A DNA stretch of 64,000 nt from Bacteroidales bacterium (GTDB lineage Bacteria > Bacteroidota > Bacteroidia > Bacteroidales > UBA3824). Numbering within the stretch: the first letter of the stretch is position 1; the number at the start of each line of letters is the position of its first letter. The stretch spans positions 1 to 64,000 of the forward strand of contig JAFPZK010000046.1 in assembly GCA_017417315.1 (NCBI GenBank), read 5' to 3'. Shown one piece after another: positions 39,239 through 48,320 of this stretch. The notes under the pieces are model-generated. The model saw nothing but the letters and a program-made list of their open reading frames with translations, searched no databases and was not told the DNA's origin. The translations under genes were made by a program, and so were the position numbers.

Positions 39239-39268
39239 CAAAATTAACTCAAAGCAGGATAACAGCAA
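39239..39268 (-). promoter_or_regulatory. promoter of LTA-synthase-like paralogue 1
   Basis: Minus strand TTG (39268-39266), 19 bases, TAATTTTG (39246-39239), 30 bases before the ATG. Confidence 0.65.
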
Positions 39269-39299
39269 AATTTTTTTGTTTTCTCTGCAAGGAATTTCA

Positions 39300-39662
39300 T
39301 CATTCAATAACCTTCAATTCTTTTAATTCTTCTTTTGTAACGCTCGGTAAATCGCCCGGAAAATGAATCATTTTCTTCGCAACCAATTTGCCGACCTTCA
39401 AAGCGTCTTCTTTGGTTTTGAAAGCCAAATTCCCTTCAACGGCAGGAATATTTTTCTGTACAATAACTTTTTTGTCGTTAATACTAACCGAATATCCGAA
39501 ACCCGTTTCTAACTGTATGGTTTCAACATGAAAATTGACACCCCCGTAAACGGAAGTGTCAAATTTTTCAAAATTATCCGCATTTGTTGCCCCTGAATTG
39601 CTGTTACAACCCGAAACACAAACCAATGCGGACAATATAGTCAACAAAACTAAATTTTTCAT
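39300..39662 (-). CDS. DUF4907 lipoprotein
   Basis: A 120-residue lipoprotein with lipobox CVSGC (Cys19). The mature domain (ETGFGYSVSINDKKVIVQKNIPAV ... FKTKEDALKVGKLVAKKM) fits DUF4907, a small Bacteroidota family of unknown function. The ATG at 39662 starts one base after the purL stop codon, so it is read from the purL transcript. A longer frame to 39746 overlaps purL and lacks a signal peptide at its start. Confidence 0.8.
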   Translation of the reverse strand: MKNLVLLTILSALVCVSGCNSNSGATNADNFEKFDTSVYGGVNFHVETIQLETGFGYSVSINDKKVIVQKNIPAVEGNLAFKTKEDALKVGKLVAKKMIHFPGDLPSVTKEELKELKVIE

Positions 39663-39663
39663 C

Positions 39664-42600
39664 TTACTTAGTTTTCTCTTCAATCCATTTTCTTGCGTTG
39701 ACAAAAGCCTGAATCCACGGTGAAACCTCGTCAGTCTTCCTTTCAAACGGATAATAAGCCCATTGCCACGGGAAAATCGCCCTTTCAGGGTGAGGCATCA
39801 TCGACAAATGACGTCCATCGTCTGAAACAATACCCGCCGCATTATATGCCGAACCGTTAGGATTTGCAGGATATTCGCCGTAAGAATATTTCAAAGGAAT
39901 ATTATACGTGTTTTCAGCATCGGGAAGGTCAAAACGTCCCTCGCCGTGCGCAACCCAAACGCCTAACTTAACACCCGCTAAATCCTTGAACATCACCGAA
40001 TTGTTTTCCAAAACGTCAACGGTTATGAATGAAGATTCAAATTTTTGCGAGTTGTTATGCTTTAATTTCGGATGATTTTTTCTGCCCGGATATATGAGTT
40101 CGAGTTCGTTCATCAACTGACAACCGTTACAAATGCCAAGACTCAGTGTATCAGGACGTTTGTAGAAGTTCTCTAACGCCGTGCGTGCTTTGTCGTTGAA
40201 TTTCAACGCACCCGCCCAGCCTTTTGCCGAACCAAGAACGTCTGAGTTAGAAAAGCCACCGCAATAAACCACAAAGTTAACGTCTTCCAAAGTTTCTCTG
40301 CCCGACGAAAGGTCGGTAACATGAACGTCTTTTACGTCAAAACCCGCAGTATAAAGCGTATAAGCCATTTCACGGTCGCCGTTGATACCTTTTTCACGAA
40401 TTATCGCAGCCTTAACACCTGTCTTTTTTCTACGCGAGGGGTCAATGCCGTATTGCGTAAACTTGCCCGTAAAGTCAGTCGGAAAACTGAACTCCAACGG
40501 CTGTTTGTCAAAATTGTTGAAACGGGTTTCAGCACAGGATTTCTCCGTCTGAATGCTGTCCAAAAGGTATGACGTTTTAAACCAAGTATCGCGCAAAGAG
40601 TCAATGTCAAGATTATTAATCTTGCCCTGATGAGAGATTTTGAGGTTACGGCTCGGAATCGTCTTGCCGATAATGTCATACACAATTCCCTCATTATCAA
40701 GGATTTTGACAGCATAATCGAGACATTCCGGCGAAACTTGCAAAACAATACCCGGATTTTCGCTGAAAAGTGTCGTGCAGAGGTCGTAACCGTCCGTCAA
40801 CTCTATTTCCATACCGCCTGACATCGTCGGGAAACACATTTCCAAAAGTGTCGTTATCAAACCGCCTGCCGAAACGTCGTGTCCCGCCAATACAAGTCCG
40901 TGATTAATAAGCGATTGTACCGCATTAAACGCCGTCTTAAAATATGCCGAATCCAAAACGTCAGGACAACTATCGCCCAAACAATTAACCACCTGAGCAA
41001 AACTTGACGCACCCAAAGTCAAAGCGCATTTTGAAAAGTCAATATGGATAATTGACGAATTTTCAACGGGTTTGAGGTCGGGCGTAACAATCTGTTTAAC
41101 GTCGCTGACAGCACCTGCCGAAGTTATAATCACCGTTCCGGGGGCTAAAACTTTGCTGCCGTCAGGATATTTTTGTGTCATTGACAGCGAATCCTTACCG
41201 GTAGGAATGTTGATGCCGAGTTCTATCGCAAACTTACTTGCCGCTTCAACCGCTGAATACAAACGCGCATCTTCGCCCTCGTTTTTGCAGGGCCACATCC
41301 AGTTTGCACTCAGCGAAACCGAATCCAAACCCTTATCCAAAGGTGCAAAAACGATATTTGTCAACGACTCTGCAATCGCCAATCTTGAACCCGCCGGCGC
41401 ACTAATCAATGCCGCAACGGGAGCGTGTCCCAAAGCCGTCGCCATACCGCGCTTGCCGGTGTAATCAATCGTTACTGCACCCAAATCGCAAAGCGGCAAC
41501 TGAATTTGTCCCGTAGTCTGCTGACGTGCAATTTTTCCCGTAACCGAACGGTCAACTTTGTTTGTTAACCAATCCTTACATGCAACTGCCTCTATTTGAA
41601 GTACTTCCGATAAATAATCCGCAAATTTGTCGTCAGAATATTTTACTTCTGAATACTTTTTCTCGATGGTTTTGTCGCGCATAATCGTCTTTGGCGGCTT
41701 GCCGAAAAAGTCTTCGAGTTTGAGGTTTATCGGAGTTGTTTTATCAGGGTTAACAAACTTGAAAACCATATCGTTAGTGGTTTTGCCGACAACGTACATC
41801 GGAGCGCGTTCTCTGTCAGCAATTTTTTTCAAGAGGTCAACATATTGAGGTTCAATAACTAAGCCCATTCTTTCCTGAGACTCGTTACCGATTATTTCTT
41901 TTGACGAAAGCGTTTTGTCGCCAATCGGAAGTTTGTCAATTTCTATCGTTCCGCCGGTTTCTTCAACAAGTTCTGAAAGGCAGTTCAAATGTCCGCCTGC
42001 ACCGTGGTCGTGAACCGAAACTATCGGGTTATAATCCAATTCTGAAATGCCTCTGATGGCATTGTAGACACGTTTTTGCATTTCAGGGTTAGAACGCTGA
42101 ACGGCATTAAGTTCGATGTCGTTTTTGTACTGACCCGTTGCAACGGACGAAACTGCACCACCGCCCATTCCGATTCGGTAGTTGTCGCCGCCGAGAACAA
42201 CGATAGGCTGGTCAGGCTGAGGTTTCTTTTTCAGACACGCATATTTATTAGCGTAACCGACACCGCCCGCCTGCATAATCACCTTGTCGAAGCCGTATTT
42301 GTCGCCGCCTTCAAAATGCTCGAATGTCAAAAGCGAACCGTTAATAAGCGGCTGACCGAATTTGTTTCCGAAATCGCTCGCACCGTTAGAAGCCTTGATG
42401 AGGATTTCAACGGGAGTTTGATAAAGCCATTTACGCTCGTCAATACGGCGTTCCCATTCTCTGCCGCCGAGGTCAGCAAGGGGTTCTTTGTTGCCGGAAT
42501 TTTCTTCCAATCTCGGATATGAGGTCATATAAACAGCCGTTCCCGCAATCGGGAAACTGCCTTTTCCGCCTGCCATACGGTCGCGGATTTCGCCGCCCGA

Positions 42601-43395
42601 ACCCGTTGCAGCACCGTTGAAAGGCTCTACCGTAGTCGGGAAATTATGAGTTTCGGCTTTCATCGACAAAACCGTTTCAACATCTTTTATTTCAAATTCT
42701 GACGGTTCAGCCGGATTTTCGGGCGCAAATTGTTCGCTTTTGTGTCCTTCCAAAAATGCGACGTTATCTTTATATGCCGAAACAATTCCGCGCGGATTTT
42801 CCTTTGAAGTGTCTTTTATAAGTTGGAAAAGCGATTTTTCTTTTTCCTGACCGTCAATTATAAAAGTTCCGCCGAAAATTTTATGACGGCAATGTTCGGA
42901 ATTAACTTGTGAAAAACCGAAAACCTCGCTGTCGGTAAGTTTTCTGCCGAGTTGTTTGCCTAAATTTTCGAGATAGAGGATTTCTTCTTCGCTGAGTGCG
43001 AGACCTTCCTGCTTGTTATAAGCCCTCATATCGTCGATGTAGACAACCGGGTCGGGCTGTTTTGAAGTTTCAAACACGTTTTCGTCAAGACCTTGATAAA
43101 CTCTTTGAAGCATTTTGTCGAAAACGGGTTCTTTTCCGTCAGTAACGGGGAAAAATCTTTCGATACGCTCAACGCCGGAGATACCCATATTTTGCGTGAT
43201 TTCTACTGCGTTAGTACTCCACGGAGTAATCATTTCTTTTCGCGGGCCTACGAAAACACCGCTTATCGTATTGTCGTTCAAACGGTTGGCATTACCGAAA
43301 AGCCACAAAAGTTTTTCGTTGTCTCCGCTGAGAAGGGTTTCTTTGAGTTTTACGGCATAAATCACCGAAGACTCTGACTGATAGAATATTAACAT
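39664..43395 (-). CDS. purL: phosphoribosylformylglycinamidine synthase, single-chain
   Basis: A 1243-residue large-type FGAM synthase (PurS-like, PurL and glutaminase domains in one chain) for step four of purine synthesis: FGAR, glutamine and ATP to FGAM. Landmarks include QVNSEHCRHKIF, MKAETHNFPT (ATP site), GTGKDSLSM-like PTGKDSLSMTQ, and a C-terminal glutaminase with nucleophile Cys in LGICNGCQLM and His/Glu in MMPHPERA. The length is normal. A TATCTTTG element lies at 43428-43421, 26 bases upstream. Confidence 0.97.
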   Translation of the reverse strand: MLIFYQSESSVIYAVKLKETLLSGDNEKLLWLFGNANRLNDNTISGVFVGPRKEMITPWSTNAVEITQNMGISGVERIERFFPVTDGKEPVFDKMLQRVYQGLDENVFETSKQPDPVVYIDDMRAYNKQEGLALSEEEILYLENLGKQLGRKLTDSEVFGFSQVNSEHCRHKIFGGTFIIDGQEKEKSLFQLIKDTSKENPRGIVSAYKDNVAFLEGHKSEQFAPENPAEPSEFEIKDVETVLSMKAETHNFPTTVEPFNGAATGSGGEIRDRMAGGKGSFPIAGTAVYMTSYPRLEENSGNKEPLADLGGREWERRIDERKWLYQTPVEILIKASNGASDFGNKFGQPLINGSLLTFEHFEGGDKYGFDKVIMQAGGVGYANKYACLKKKPQPDQPIVVLGGDNYRIGMGGGAVSSVATGQYKNDIELNAVQRSNPEMQKRVYNAIRGISELDYNPIVSVHDHGAGGHLNCLSELVEETGGTIEIDKLPIGDKTLSSKEIIGNESQERMGLVIEPQYVDLLKKIADRERAPMYVVGKTTNDMVFKFVNPDKTTPINLKLEDFFGKPPKTIMRDKTIEKKYSEVKYSDDKFADYLSEVLQIEAVACKDWLTNKVDRSVTGKIARQQTTGQIQLPLCDLGAVTIDYTGKRGMATALGHAPVAALISAPAGSRLAIAESLTNIVFAPLDKGLDSVSLSANWMWPCKNEGEDARLYSAVEAASKFAIELGINIPTGKDSLSMTQKYPDGSKVLAPGTVIITSAGAVSDVKQIVTPDLKPVENSSIIHIDFSKCALTLGASSFAQVVNCLGDSCPDVLDSAYFKTAFNAVQSLINHGLVLAGHDVSAGGLITTLLEMCFPTMSGGMEIELTDGYDLCTTLFSENPGIVLQVSPECLDYAVKILDNEGIVYDIIGKTIPSRNLKISHQGKINNLDIDSLRDTWFKTSYLLDSIQTEKSCAETRFNNFDKQPLEFSFPTDFTGKFTQYGIDPSRRKKTGVKAAIIREKGINGDREMAYTLYTAGFDVKDVHVTDLSSGRETLEDVNFVVYCGGFSNSDVLGSAKGWAGALKFNDKARTALENFYKRPDTLSLGICNGCQLMNELELIYPGRKNHPKLKHNNSQKFESSFITVDVLENNSVMFKDLAGVKLGVWVAHGEGRFDLPDAENTYNIPLKYSYGEYPANPNGSAYNAAGIVSDDGRHLSMMPHPERAIFPWQWAYYPFERKTDEVSPWIQAFVNARKWIEEKTK

Positions 43396-43420
43396 ATTTT
43401 TTTCGTGTTGGTTTCTAAGG

Positions 43421-43428
43421 CAAAGATA
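43421..43428 (-). promoter_or_regulatory. -7 element of purL
   Basis: TATCTTTG on the minus strand, 26 bases before the purL ATG; no exact TTG lies 19-21 bases further upstream. No purine riboswitch or repressor site was recognised. Confidence 0.5.
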
Positions 43429-43456
43429 GAAATTTTTTTTGAAAAACGATACATTT

Positions 43457-44806
43457 TTATTCTACTTTTTTCACCACGCCCGTAAACAGAGGCACGTCGT
43501 AACGGCTCAAAACGTAAACGAAATTTTTGTCAACAACAAAATCTTCATAAACGTCTTTTAATTCTTCTCTGGCAGGTCCGGCAGAAGTACACATCTCAAC
43601 CGACGTAACTGCTGCTCCTTCAATGCCTTCTCTTTTAACTTCAAGTTTGGCAACGTGTTTGATTTTTCCGCAGAAAACCTCTTCGTCTGTTAAATTAGAA
43701 AAATCACAACTGCCGAATAAGTGATTGATTCCCAAATTTTTAATTATCTCTTTTATGTCGTTGTCGTAATTCGCCGTAAATTCAGGGAAAAAGCAACGTG
43801 TATGATAGCGGTTTTCAGAATCGGTATAAACATACTGCGTTTCATCGTCCAAAACATCAGTATTATAAATGTCGTCAACACTATAACCCTCGTTAGGAAC
43901 GTAAAATGTTAAAGATAATCCGCTGTTTGTACTTGTATAAAATTTACGGTATTTTTCTTTTACGATTGCTTTGCCGCTGACATATTCGCCGGTCATAAGT
44001 TTCGTCGAAGTCGTTGATTTGTCGTAATTTACAAAATCGTATTTTTTGTCCGTCAAATCAAGATTTCCGCCGTAATCGTTCCAAACTTCTTTCAAATAAA
44101 CAACGTTCATAAGCATTATGAGCGTTGCGGGGTCAAGTTCTAAATTCGGAGCAAGATAGCCGCGTGTCTCGTTTTTGATGTAAGAAGTAACGAGTTGGTT
44201 AACGTCAGCGTTTAAGAAATCCATCTTGAAAATATCGCTGTAATACTTTGTAGTGAGGTTTTTAATGCCGCCGTCTTTTACTTTTGCGCCGTCTTTTATC
44301 CAAAGCGAATTAACACATTTAATCATGTTTTTTGCTTTGCTTTCGTCTTCGCCGTCATAAAGCCCAAGTATGCGGTTGCACTCTTTGCAAAGTTCCTGAA
44401 TGTTGGTACTCAGTTCCTCATAACTAATTCCTAACGTGTTAAGAATTTCTTGGCGGGTCTCGCCGCCTGCACATTCGGCAGCCATACTCATCGCCATAAA
44501 AACCGACAAGGGCGAAACAGCAGTATTTCCGCTTTGCTGACAGCCGATTTTCGTGGCAATTTTGTTAGAAAATTTTTCGACTTTTACTACAAAATCATTG
44601 TAACTCTCGCTCCAAGGAATCGTTTCAGGAGCAACTTTGCTTGCAATTTTGGCTTTGGAAATTTCTGCTTCGTTTTCAGAAGTGTAGTTTTGTACAGGGT
44701 TAACATCGGGGTTAACATCTCTGTTGTCGTCTTTGTGGCAAGACGGAACTACGGTTAACAGCACAAAAGCCGTCAAAACCGCATAAGTAATTTTGGTCAT
44801 GTTCAT
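43457..44806 (-). CDS. serpin lipoprotein (protease inhibitor)
   Basis: 449 residues with lipobox VVPSC (Cys23), then a full serpin fold: NKIATKIG, SPLSVFMAMSMAAECAGGETRQEIL, NSLWIKDG and a C-terminal reactive-centre region. The hinge EGIEGAAVTSVEMCTSAG is close to the consensus hinge with small residues, so the protein is expected to be inhibitory by the suicide mechanism; the P1 residue lies near the EMCTS stretch. It ends VPLFTGVV, as in serpin strand 5B. Lipid anchoring suggests protection of the outer membrane from host or competitor proteases. TAACTTTG at 44875-44868 is a probable -7 box. Confidence 0.9.
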   Translation of the reverse strand: MNMTKITYAVLTAFVLLTVVPSCHKDDNRDVNPDVNPVQNYTSENEAEISKAKIASKVAPETIPWSESYNDFVVKVEKFSNKIATKIGCQQSGNTAVSPLSVFMAMSMAAECAGGETRQEILNTLGISYEELSTNIQELCKECNRILGLYDGEDESKAKNMIKCVNSLWIKDGAKVKDGGIKNLTTKYYSDIFKMDFLNADVNQLVTSYIKNETRGYLAPNLELDPATLIMLMNVVYLKEVWNDYGGNLDLTDKKYDFVNYDKSTTSTKLMTGEYVSGKAIVKEKYRKFYTSTNSGLSLTFYVPNEGYSVDDIYNTDVLDDETQYVYTDSENRYHTRCFFPEFTANYDNDIKEIIKNLGINHLFGSCDFSNLTDEEVFCGKIKHVAKLEVKREGIEGAAVTSVEMCTSAGPAREELKDVYEDFVVDKNFVYVLSRYDVPLFTGVVKKVE

Positions 44807-44867
44807 GTCTTTAAAAAAATTAAAATGTATGTTATAAAATAATTAGTTTGCTTGTTCCAATATGCTG

Positions 44868-44875
44868 CAAAGTTA
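44868..44875 (-). promoter_or_regulatory. -7 element of the serpin gene
   Basis: TAACTTTG on the minus strand, 61 bases before the ATG, in the divergent region shared with ffh. Confidence 0.45.
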
Positions 44876-44924
44876 AAAAAAAGTTTTATAAACAAAAAAA
44901 TTTTTTTATACAATTCTTTTTTAA

Positions 44925-44932
44925 TACTTTTG
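44925..44932 (+). promoter_or_regulatory. -7 element of ffh
   Basis: TACTTTTG, 43 bases before the ffh ATG. The -33 region is T-rich without an exact TTG. Confidence 0.5.
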
Positions 44933-44975
44933 CGCATTGAAAAAAATAATCTTTATTAATAAAGTGTAATATAAA

Positions 44976-46310
44976 ATGTTTGAAAGTTTAACCGAAAAAC
45001 TTGAACAGTCTTTTAAGAAAATCAAAGGCGAAGGCACTCTTACCGAAATCAACGTCGTAGATGCCTTAAAAGAGGTTCGCAGGGCATTGCTTGATGCCGA
45101 TGTTAATTACAATATAGTTAAGGAATTTACCAACAAAGTAAAAGACAAAGCACTCGGAACAAAGGTTCAGGGCGAATTGAAACCTAATCAACTTATGATT
45201 AAACTCGTTCATGACGAATTAATCACTTTGATGGGTACAAATGAGGCTCAGGTTAATCTCAAAGCAAATCCCGCAATTATTTTGATTGCCGGTTTGCAAG
45301 GTTCGGGAAAAACCACTTTCTCGGGAAAATTCGCTAATTTTATCAAGAAAAACAACGGCAAAAAACCCCTTTTGGTTGCCGGCGACGTTTACCGTCCCGC
45401 CGCTATCGAACAGTTGAAAGTTTTAGCCGGACAAATTGACGTTCCCGTTTACACCGAAGAGGGCGAAAAAAATCCCGTTAAAATTGCAAAAGCCGCTATC
45501 AAACAAGCGATTGCAAACGGTAACGACGTTGTCATCATCGATACCGCCGGTCGTCTTGCCGTAGACGAGGAGATGATGAACGAGATTTCAAACATCAAAA
45601 AAGAAACTAATCCTACCGAAATACTTTTCGTTGTCGATTCGATGACGGGTCAAGATGCCGTTAACACAGCAAAAGCATTTAACGACAGATTGAATTTTGA
45701 CGGTGTCGTTTTGACGAAACTCGACGGTGATACACGCGGCGGTGCTGCGTTAAGTATCAGATACACTGTTGATAAGCCGATTAAATTTGTTTCAACGGGT
45801 GAGAAAATCGACGCACTTGACATTTTCTATCCCTCACGTATGGCGGACAGAATCCTCGGTATGGGTGATATTGTTTCGTTAGCGGAAAAACTTCAAGCAC
45901 AATACGACGAAGAAGAAGCCAAAAAACTTCAAAAGAAAATCTTAAAAGACCAGTTCAACTTCAATGATTTCTTGGCGCAAATCCAGCAAATCAAGAAGAT
46001 GGGTAACTTAAAAGATTTGGCTTCGATGATTCCGGGGGTCGGCAAGGCTATCAAAAACCTTGACATCAACGATGACGCTTTCAAAGAAATAGAGGCAATC
46101 ATTTATTCAATGACCCCGTTTGAAAGGGAAAACCCGCAGGTCATCAATGGCAGTCGTCGCCGCAGAATAGCCGACGGTAGCGGTACAAACGTTGCAATCG
46201 TCAACAGACTTTTAAAACAGTTTGAGGAAACCCGCAAACTCATGAAAATGATGTCCGGCACCGGCGCACGCCGCTTAATGGGCATGATGAATCAGATGAA
46301 ACGTAGATAA
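44976..46310 (+). CDS. ffh: signal recognition particle protein Ffh
   Basis: A 444-residue SRP54 GTPase that binds signal sequences and, with FtsY, targets nascent membrane proteins. NG domain: GLQGSGKTTFSG (G1), VAGDVYRPAA, DTAGRLAVDEEM (G3) and LTKLDGDTRGGAALS (G4 region). The M domain is methionine-rich, MKMMSGTGARRLMGMMNQMKRR, and begins MIPGVGKAIKNLD. Length and order are normal. The 4.5S RNA gene was not found in the window. Confidence 0.97.
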   Translation: MFESLTEKLEQSFKKIKGEGTLTEINVVDALKEVRRALLDADVNYNIVKEFTNKVKDKALGTKVQGELKPNQLMIKLVHDELITLMGTNEAQVNLKANPAIILIAGLQGSGKTTFSGKFANFIKKNNGKKPLLVAGDVYRPAAIEQLKVLAGQIDVPVYTEEGEKNPVKIAKAAIKQAIANGNDVVIIDTAGRLAVDEEMMNEISNIKKETNPTEILFVVDSMTGQDAVNTAKAFNDRLNFDGVVLTKLDGDTRGGAALSIRYTVDKPIKFVSTGEKIDALDIFYPSRMADRILGMGDIVSLAEKLQAQYDEEEAKKLQKKILKDQFNFNDFLAQIQQIKKMGNLKDLASMIPGVGKAIKNLDINDDAFKEIEAIIYSMTPFERENPQVINGSRRRRIADGSGTNVAIVNRLLKQFEETRKLMKMMSGTGARRLMGMMNQMKRR

Positions 46311-46316
46311 TTTTTT

Positions 46317-46457
46317 GTTCCCTTTTAAAAAAGGGAACCGGAAAATTTTTATATTCGGCTCGCTATCGCTCGCCGGATGTTAGCACCGTATGGACGGAGC
46401 GTCCGCGCTGAAAGCGCGAATATAAAAATTTTTTGGTTCTTTTTTATAAAAAAGAAC
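46317..46457. repeat. compound palindromic intergenic element (hairpin - long stem - hairpin)
   Basis: Hairpin 1 at 46317-46338 (10-bp arms GTTCCCTTTT) follows the ffh stop and T6. A 16-bp perfect inverted repeat, 46342-46357 with 46417-46432, encloses a GC-rich core with smaller dyads (CGGC..GCCG, GGACG..CGTCC, GCGC..GCGC). Hairpin 2 at 46436-46457 (10-bp arms GTTCTTTTTT) resembles hairpin 1. CGCTCGCC at 46368 also pairs with GGCGAGCG near 46465. The whole can fold into a symmetric cloverleaf and could be a non-autonomous mobile or REP-like unit; hairpin 1 can end ffh transcription. Confidence 0.75.
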
Positions 46458-46490
46458 GCCCCGCGGCGAGCGGATAAAAACCCAAAAACC

Positions 46491-47345
46491 ATGCAATTAA
46501 TAGACGGAAAGAAAACTTCTGCGGAAATCAAAGCGGAGATTGCGGAAGAAGTAAAAAAAATGAATAGAAAGCCGCATTTAGCGGCGGTTTTGGTCGGACA
46601 CGACGGCGGCAGCGAGACTTACGTTGCGCATAAAATAAAATCGTGTGAAGAAGTCGGTTTTAAATCGTCTTTAATCCGTTTTGAAGACGACGTTACGGAA
46701 GAAGAGTTGTTGAAAACGGTTGAAAAACTGAATAACGATTCTGACGTTGACGGTTTTATCGTTCAGTTGCCGTTACCGAAACACATTGACGAACAGAAAG
46801 TTATCGAGGCTATTGACCCGAAAAAAGACGTTGACGGCTTTCACCCCGTGAATCTCGGACGTTTGGTTGCGGGACTTGACAGTTTTGTTTCAGCAACGCC
46901 TTCTGGCATTGTTGACTTGTTGAAGCGTTACAACGTTGAAACCTCAGGAAAACATTGCGTTATCATCGGCAGAAGTAACATTGTCGGTAGACCGCTCAGC
47001 ATTTTAATGAGTCAAAAAGACATTGATGCTACCGTAACGGTTTGTCATTCGAGAACTGAGAATTTAAAAGATATAACACGAACGGCAGATATTTTGGTTG
47101 CGGCAATCGGCAGACCGGGATTTGTTACGGCGGATATGGTAAAAGACGGCGTAACGGTGATTGATGTCGGCACAACGCGCGTAAAATCAGATCAAACGAA
47201 ATCAGGTTGGAAATTAAAAGGCGACGTTGATTTTGACGAAGTTTCAAAGAAAGCCTCTTTGATAACCCCCGTTCCGGGCGGTGTAGGTCCGATGACGATT
47301 TGCTCGCTGCTCAAAAACACACTCAAAGCAGCAAAACAGAGATAA
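46491..47345 (+). CDS. folD: bifunctional methylene-THF dehydrogenase / cyclohydrolase
   Basis: A 284-residue FolD that interconverts 5,10-methylene-THF and 10-formyl-THF with NADP, feeding the purine pathway that purL belongs to. Landmarks: [16 protein letters not shown] (catalytic Lys in YxxxK), [32 protein letters not shown] (NADP site) and [11 protein letters not shown]. The ATG at 46491 is used; the frame open upstream runs through the palindromic element and is not coding. Confidence 0.96.
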   Translation: MQLIDGKKTSAEIKAEIAEEVKKMNRKPHLAAVLVGHDGGSETYVAHKIKSCEEVGFKSSLIRFEDDVTEEELLKTVEKLNNDSDVDGFIVQLPLPKHIDEQKVIEAIDPKKDVDGFHPVNLGRLVAGLDSFVSATPSGIVDLLKRYNVETSGKHCVIIGRSNIVGRPLSILMSQKDIDATVTVCHSRTENLKDITRTADILVAAIGRPGFVTADMVKDGVTVIDVGTTRVKSDQTKSGWKLKGDVDFDEVSKKASLITPVPGGVGPMTICSLLKNTLKAAKQR

Positions 47346-47363
47346 TTTTTTTACAACTAAAAA

Positions 47364-47399
47364 CACGAAAGATTTTTGAAAAGTCTTTCGTGGTTTTTT
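47364..47399 (+). terminator. folD terminator
   Basis: CACGAAAGA (47364-47372) pairs with TCTTTCGTG (47384-47392), followed by GTTTTTTA. An 18-base distance to the folD stop fits a rho-independent terminator. Confidence 0.85.
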
Positions 47400-47420
47400 A
47401 TTTTGCCGATTTCAAACACT

Positions 47421-48009
47421 TTATTCTTGTTCGTAATAATACGAATAATCAATGCCTTTCATAAACATTTCACGGTCGTTGATTTTATCAGTGAGGGCGT
47501 TTTGCAAAAGTTTGCGAATTTGGGTAGAGTCAACGGCACTGCGAACCATAGCGTTGAGAATGAATCTGTTGCAAACCTTTTATTGTACCAACTTCAATGG
47601 AATCAATCAGACCGCTTTCAAAAAGCGCATACGCCTTAGTTTTACTTTTGCCGTCAATAGTTTCGTCGCTATATGTAAACCATTGTATAAATCTTGCTGA
47701 TTTTGTATTCGGCATTGATTGTGCTAATTTTATAACGCCGTCATTATCAAGAACATCAGTATTATAACGTTTACCGTCAGCAGCAAGAATTTTCAGTTGG
47801 TTAGTGGCACTAACCAACTCATTTTGTTCTTTGCGAAGTTTATTTTTAAGGTATTTCCAATAGTTTCGATTTTTGGAGTAATCGTCTTCGTTATTAAGCA
47901 CTCCTATTATATCAAGCACCGAAAAATACCATTTGTTTTCGTCATCACTCCAAACGGCACGCACTTCTCTATCATCAAAAAATCGTATGGAAATCTTATT
48001 TGTCGGCAT
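47421..48009 (-). pseudogene. Bro-N/Fic fusion gene with internal deletion
   Basis: The intact frame from ATG 48009 encodes a Bro-N (phage antirepressor-like) domain: IRFFDDREVRAVW, WYFSVLDIIGVL, NTDVLDNDGVIKLAQSMPN. It runs into the start of a Fic domain (LFESGLIDSIEVGTIKGLQQIH) and stops at 47530 after a short unrelated tail. In another frame 47421-47560 encodes the normal C-terminus of such proteins, with RKLLQNALTDKINDREMFMK and GIDYSYYYEQE before a TAA. The Fic core, with its HPFxxGNGR AMP-transfer motif, is missing. A deletion near 47550-47570 removed it and broke the frame. Confidence 0.8.
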
Positions 48010-48069
48010 AAATTGGTTATTTTTTGCAAAGTTAGTGAATTGTTTTGGATTTTTGTCAAAAAAAATCCT

Positions 48070-48077
48070 TACATTTG
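48070..48077 (+). promoter_or_regulatory. -7 element of the 59-residue ORF
   Basis: TACATTTG, 23 bases before the ATG at 48101, with TTG (48045-48047) 22 bases further upstream. Confidence 0.5.
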
Positions 48078-48100
48078 TATAAAAATAAAATTTCGGCATT

Positions 48101-48280
48101 ATGAGGAAATTCAACATAACGGGGACGTGTTACACCGAGGACATTATTTTTGAAACAAGATTCAAAAATTACTTTGATTCTGAAAAAGAATTCCAACGTT
48201 TCTGTTTTAACGAAAACAAAGTTTCCGCATCAAAAACGTTAAAATTAGGCGAAAAAGAATTTGTGGAAGTTGTTGTGTAA
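48101..48280 (+). CDS. small protein of unknown function, 59 residues
   Basis: Starts MRKFNITGTCYTEDIIFETR and ends EKEFVEVVV. It has a plausible promoter and ends inside an inverted repeat (48272-48306). The RKFNxTGxC opening recalls the N-terminus of some Bacteroidota AAA-ATPase-like proteins that begin KFNTTGTC, so it could be a truncated relative, but the rest does not show a P-loop. It could equally be an independent small gene. No function is claimed. Confidence 0.5.
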   Translation: MRKFNITGTCYTEDIIFETRFKNYFDSEKEFQRFCFNENKVSASKTLKLGEKEFVEVVV

Positions 48281-48306
48281 AAGGTTTTGATTGCTTTTTA
48301 CACAAC
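48272..48306. terminator. inverted repeat between convergent genes
   Basis: GTTGTGTAAAA (48272-48282) pairs with TTTTACACAAC (48296-48306). It overlaps the end of the 59-residue ORF and lies 15 bases from the end of the LTA-synthase-like gene. There is no long U-tract. Confidence 0.5.
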
Positions 48307-48320
48307 TACCCCCAAAATTT

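Noticed and set aside
46377..46490. Extended folD start
   Set aside because: The extension runs through the palindromic intergenic element and has no similarity to FolD proteins; ATG 46491 gives the normal N-terminus.
47376..47700. Plus-strand small frames downstream of folD
   Set aside because: They lie opposite the Bro-N/Fic pseudogene, whose minus-strand frames match a known family.
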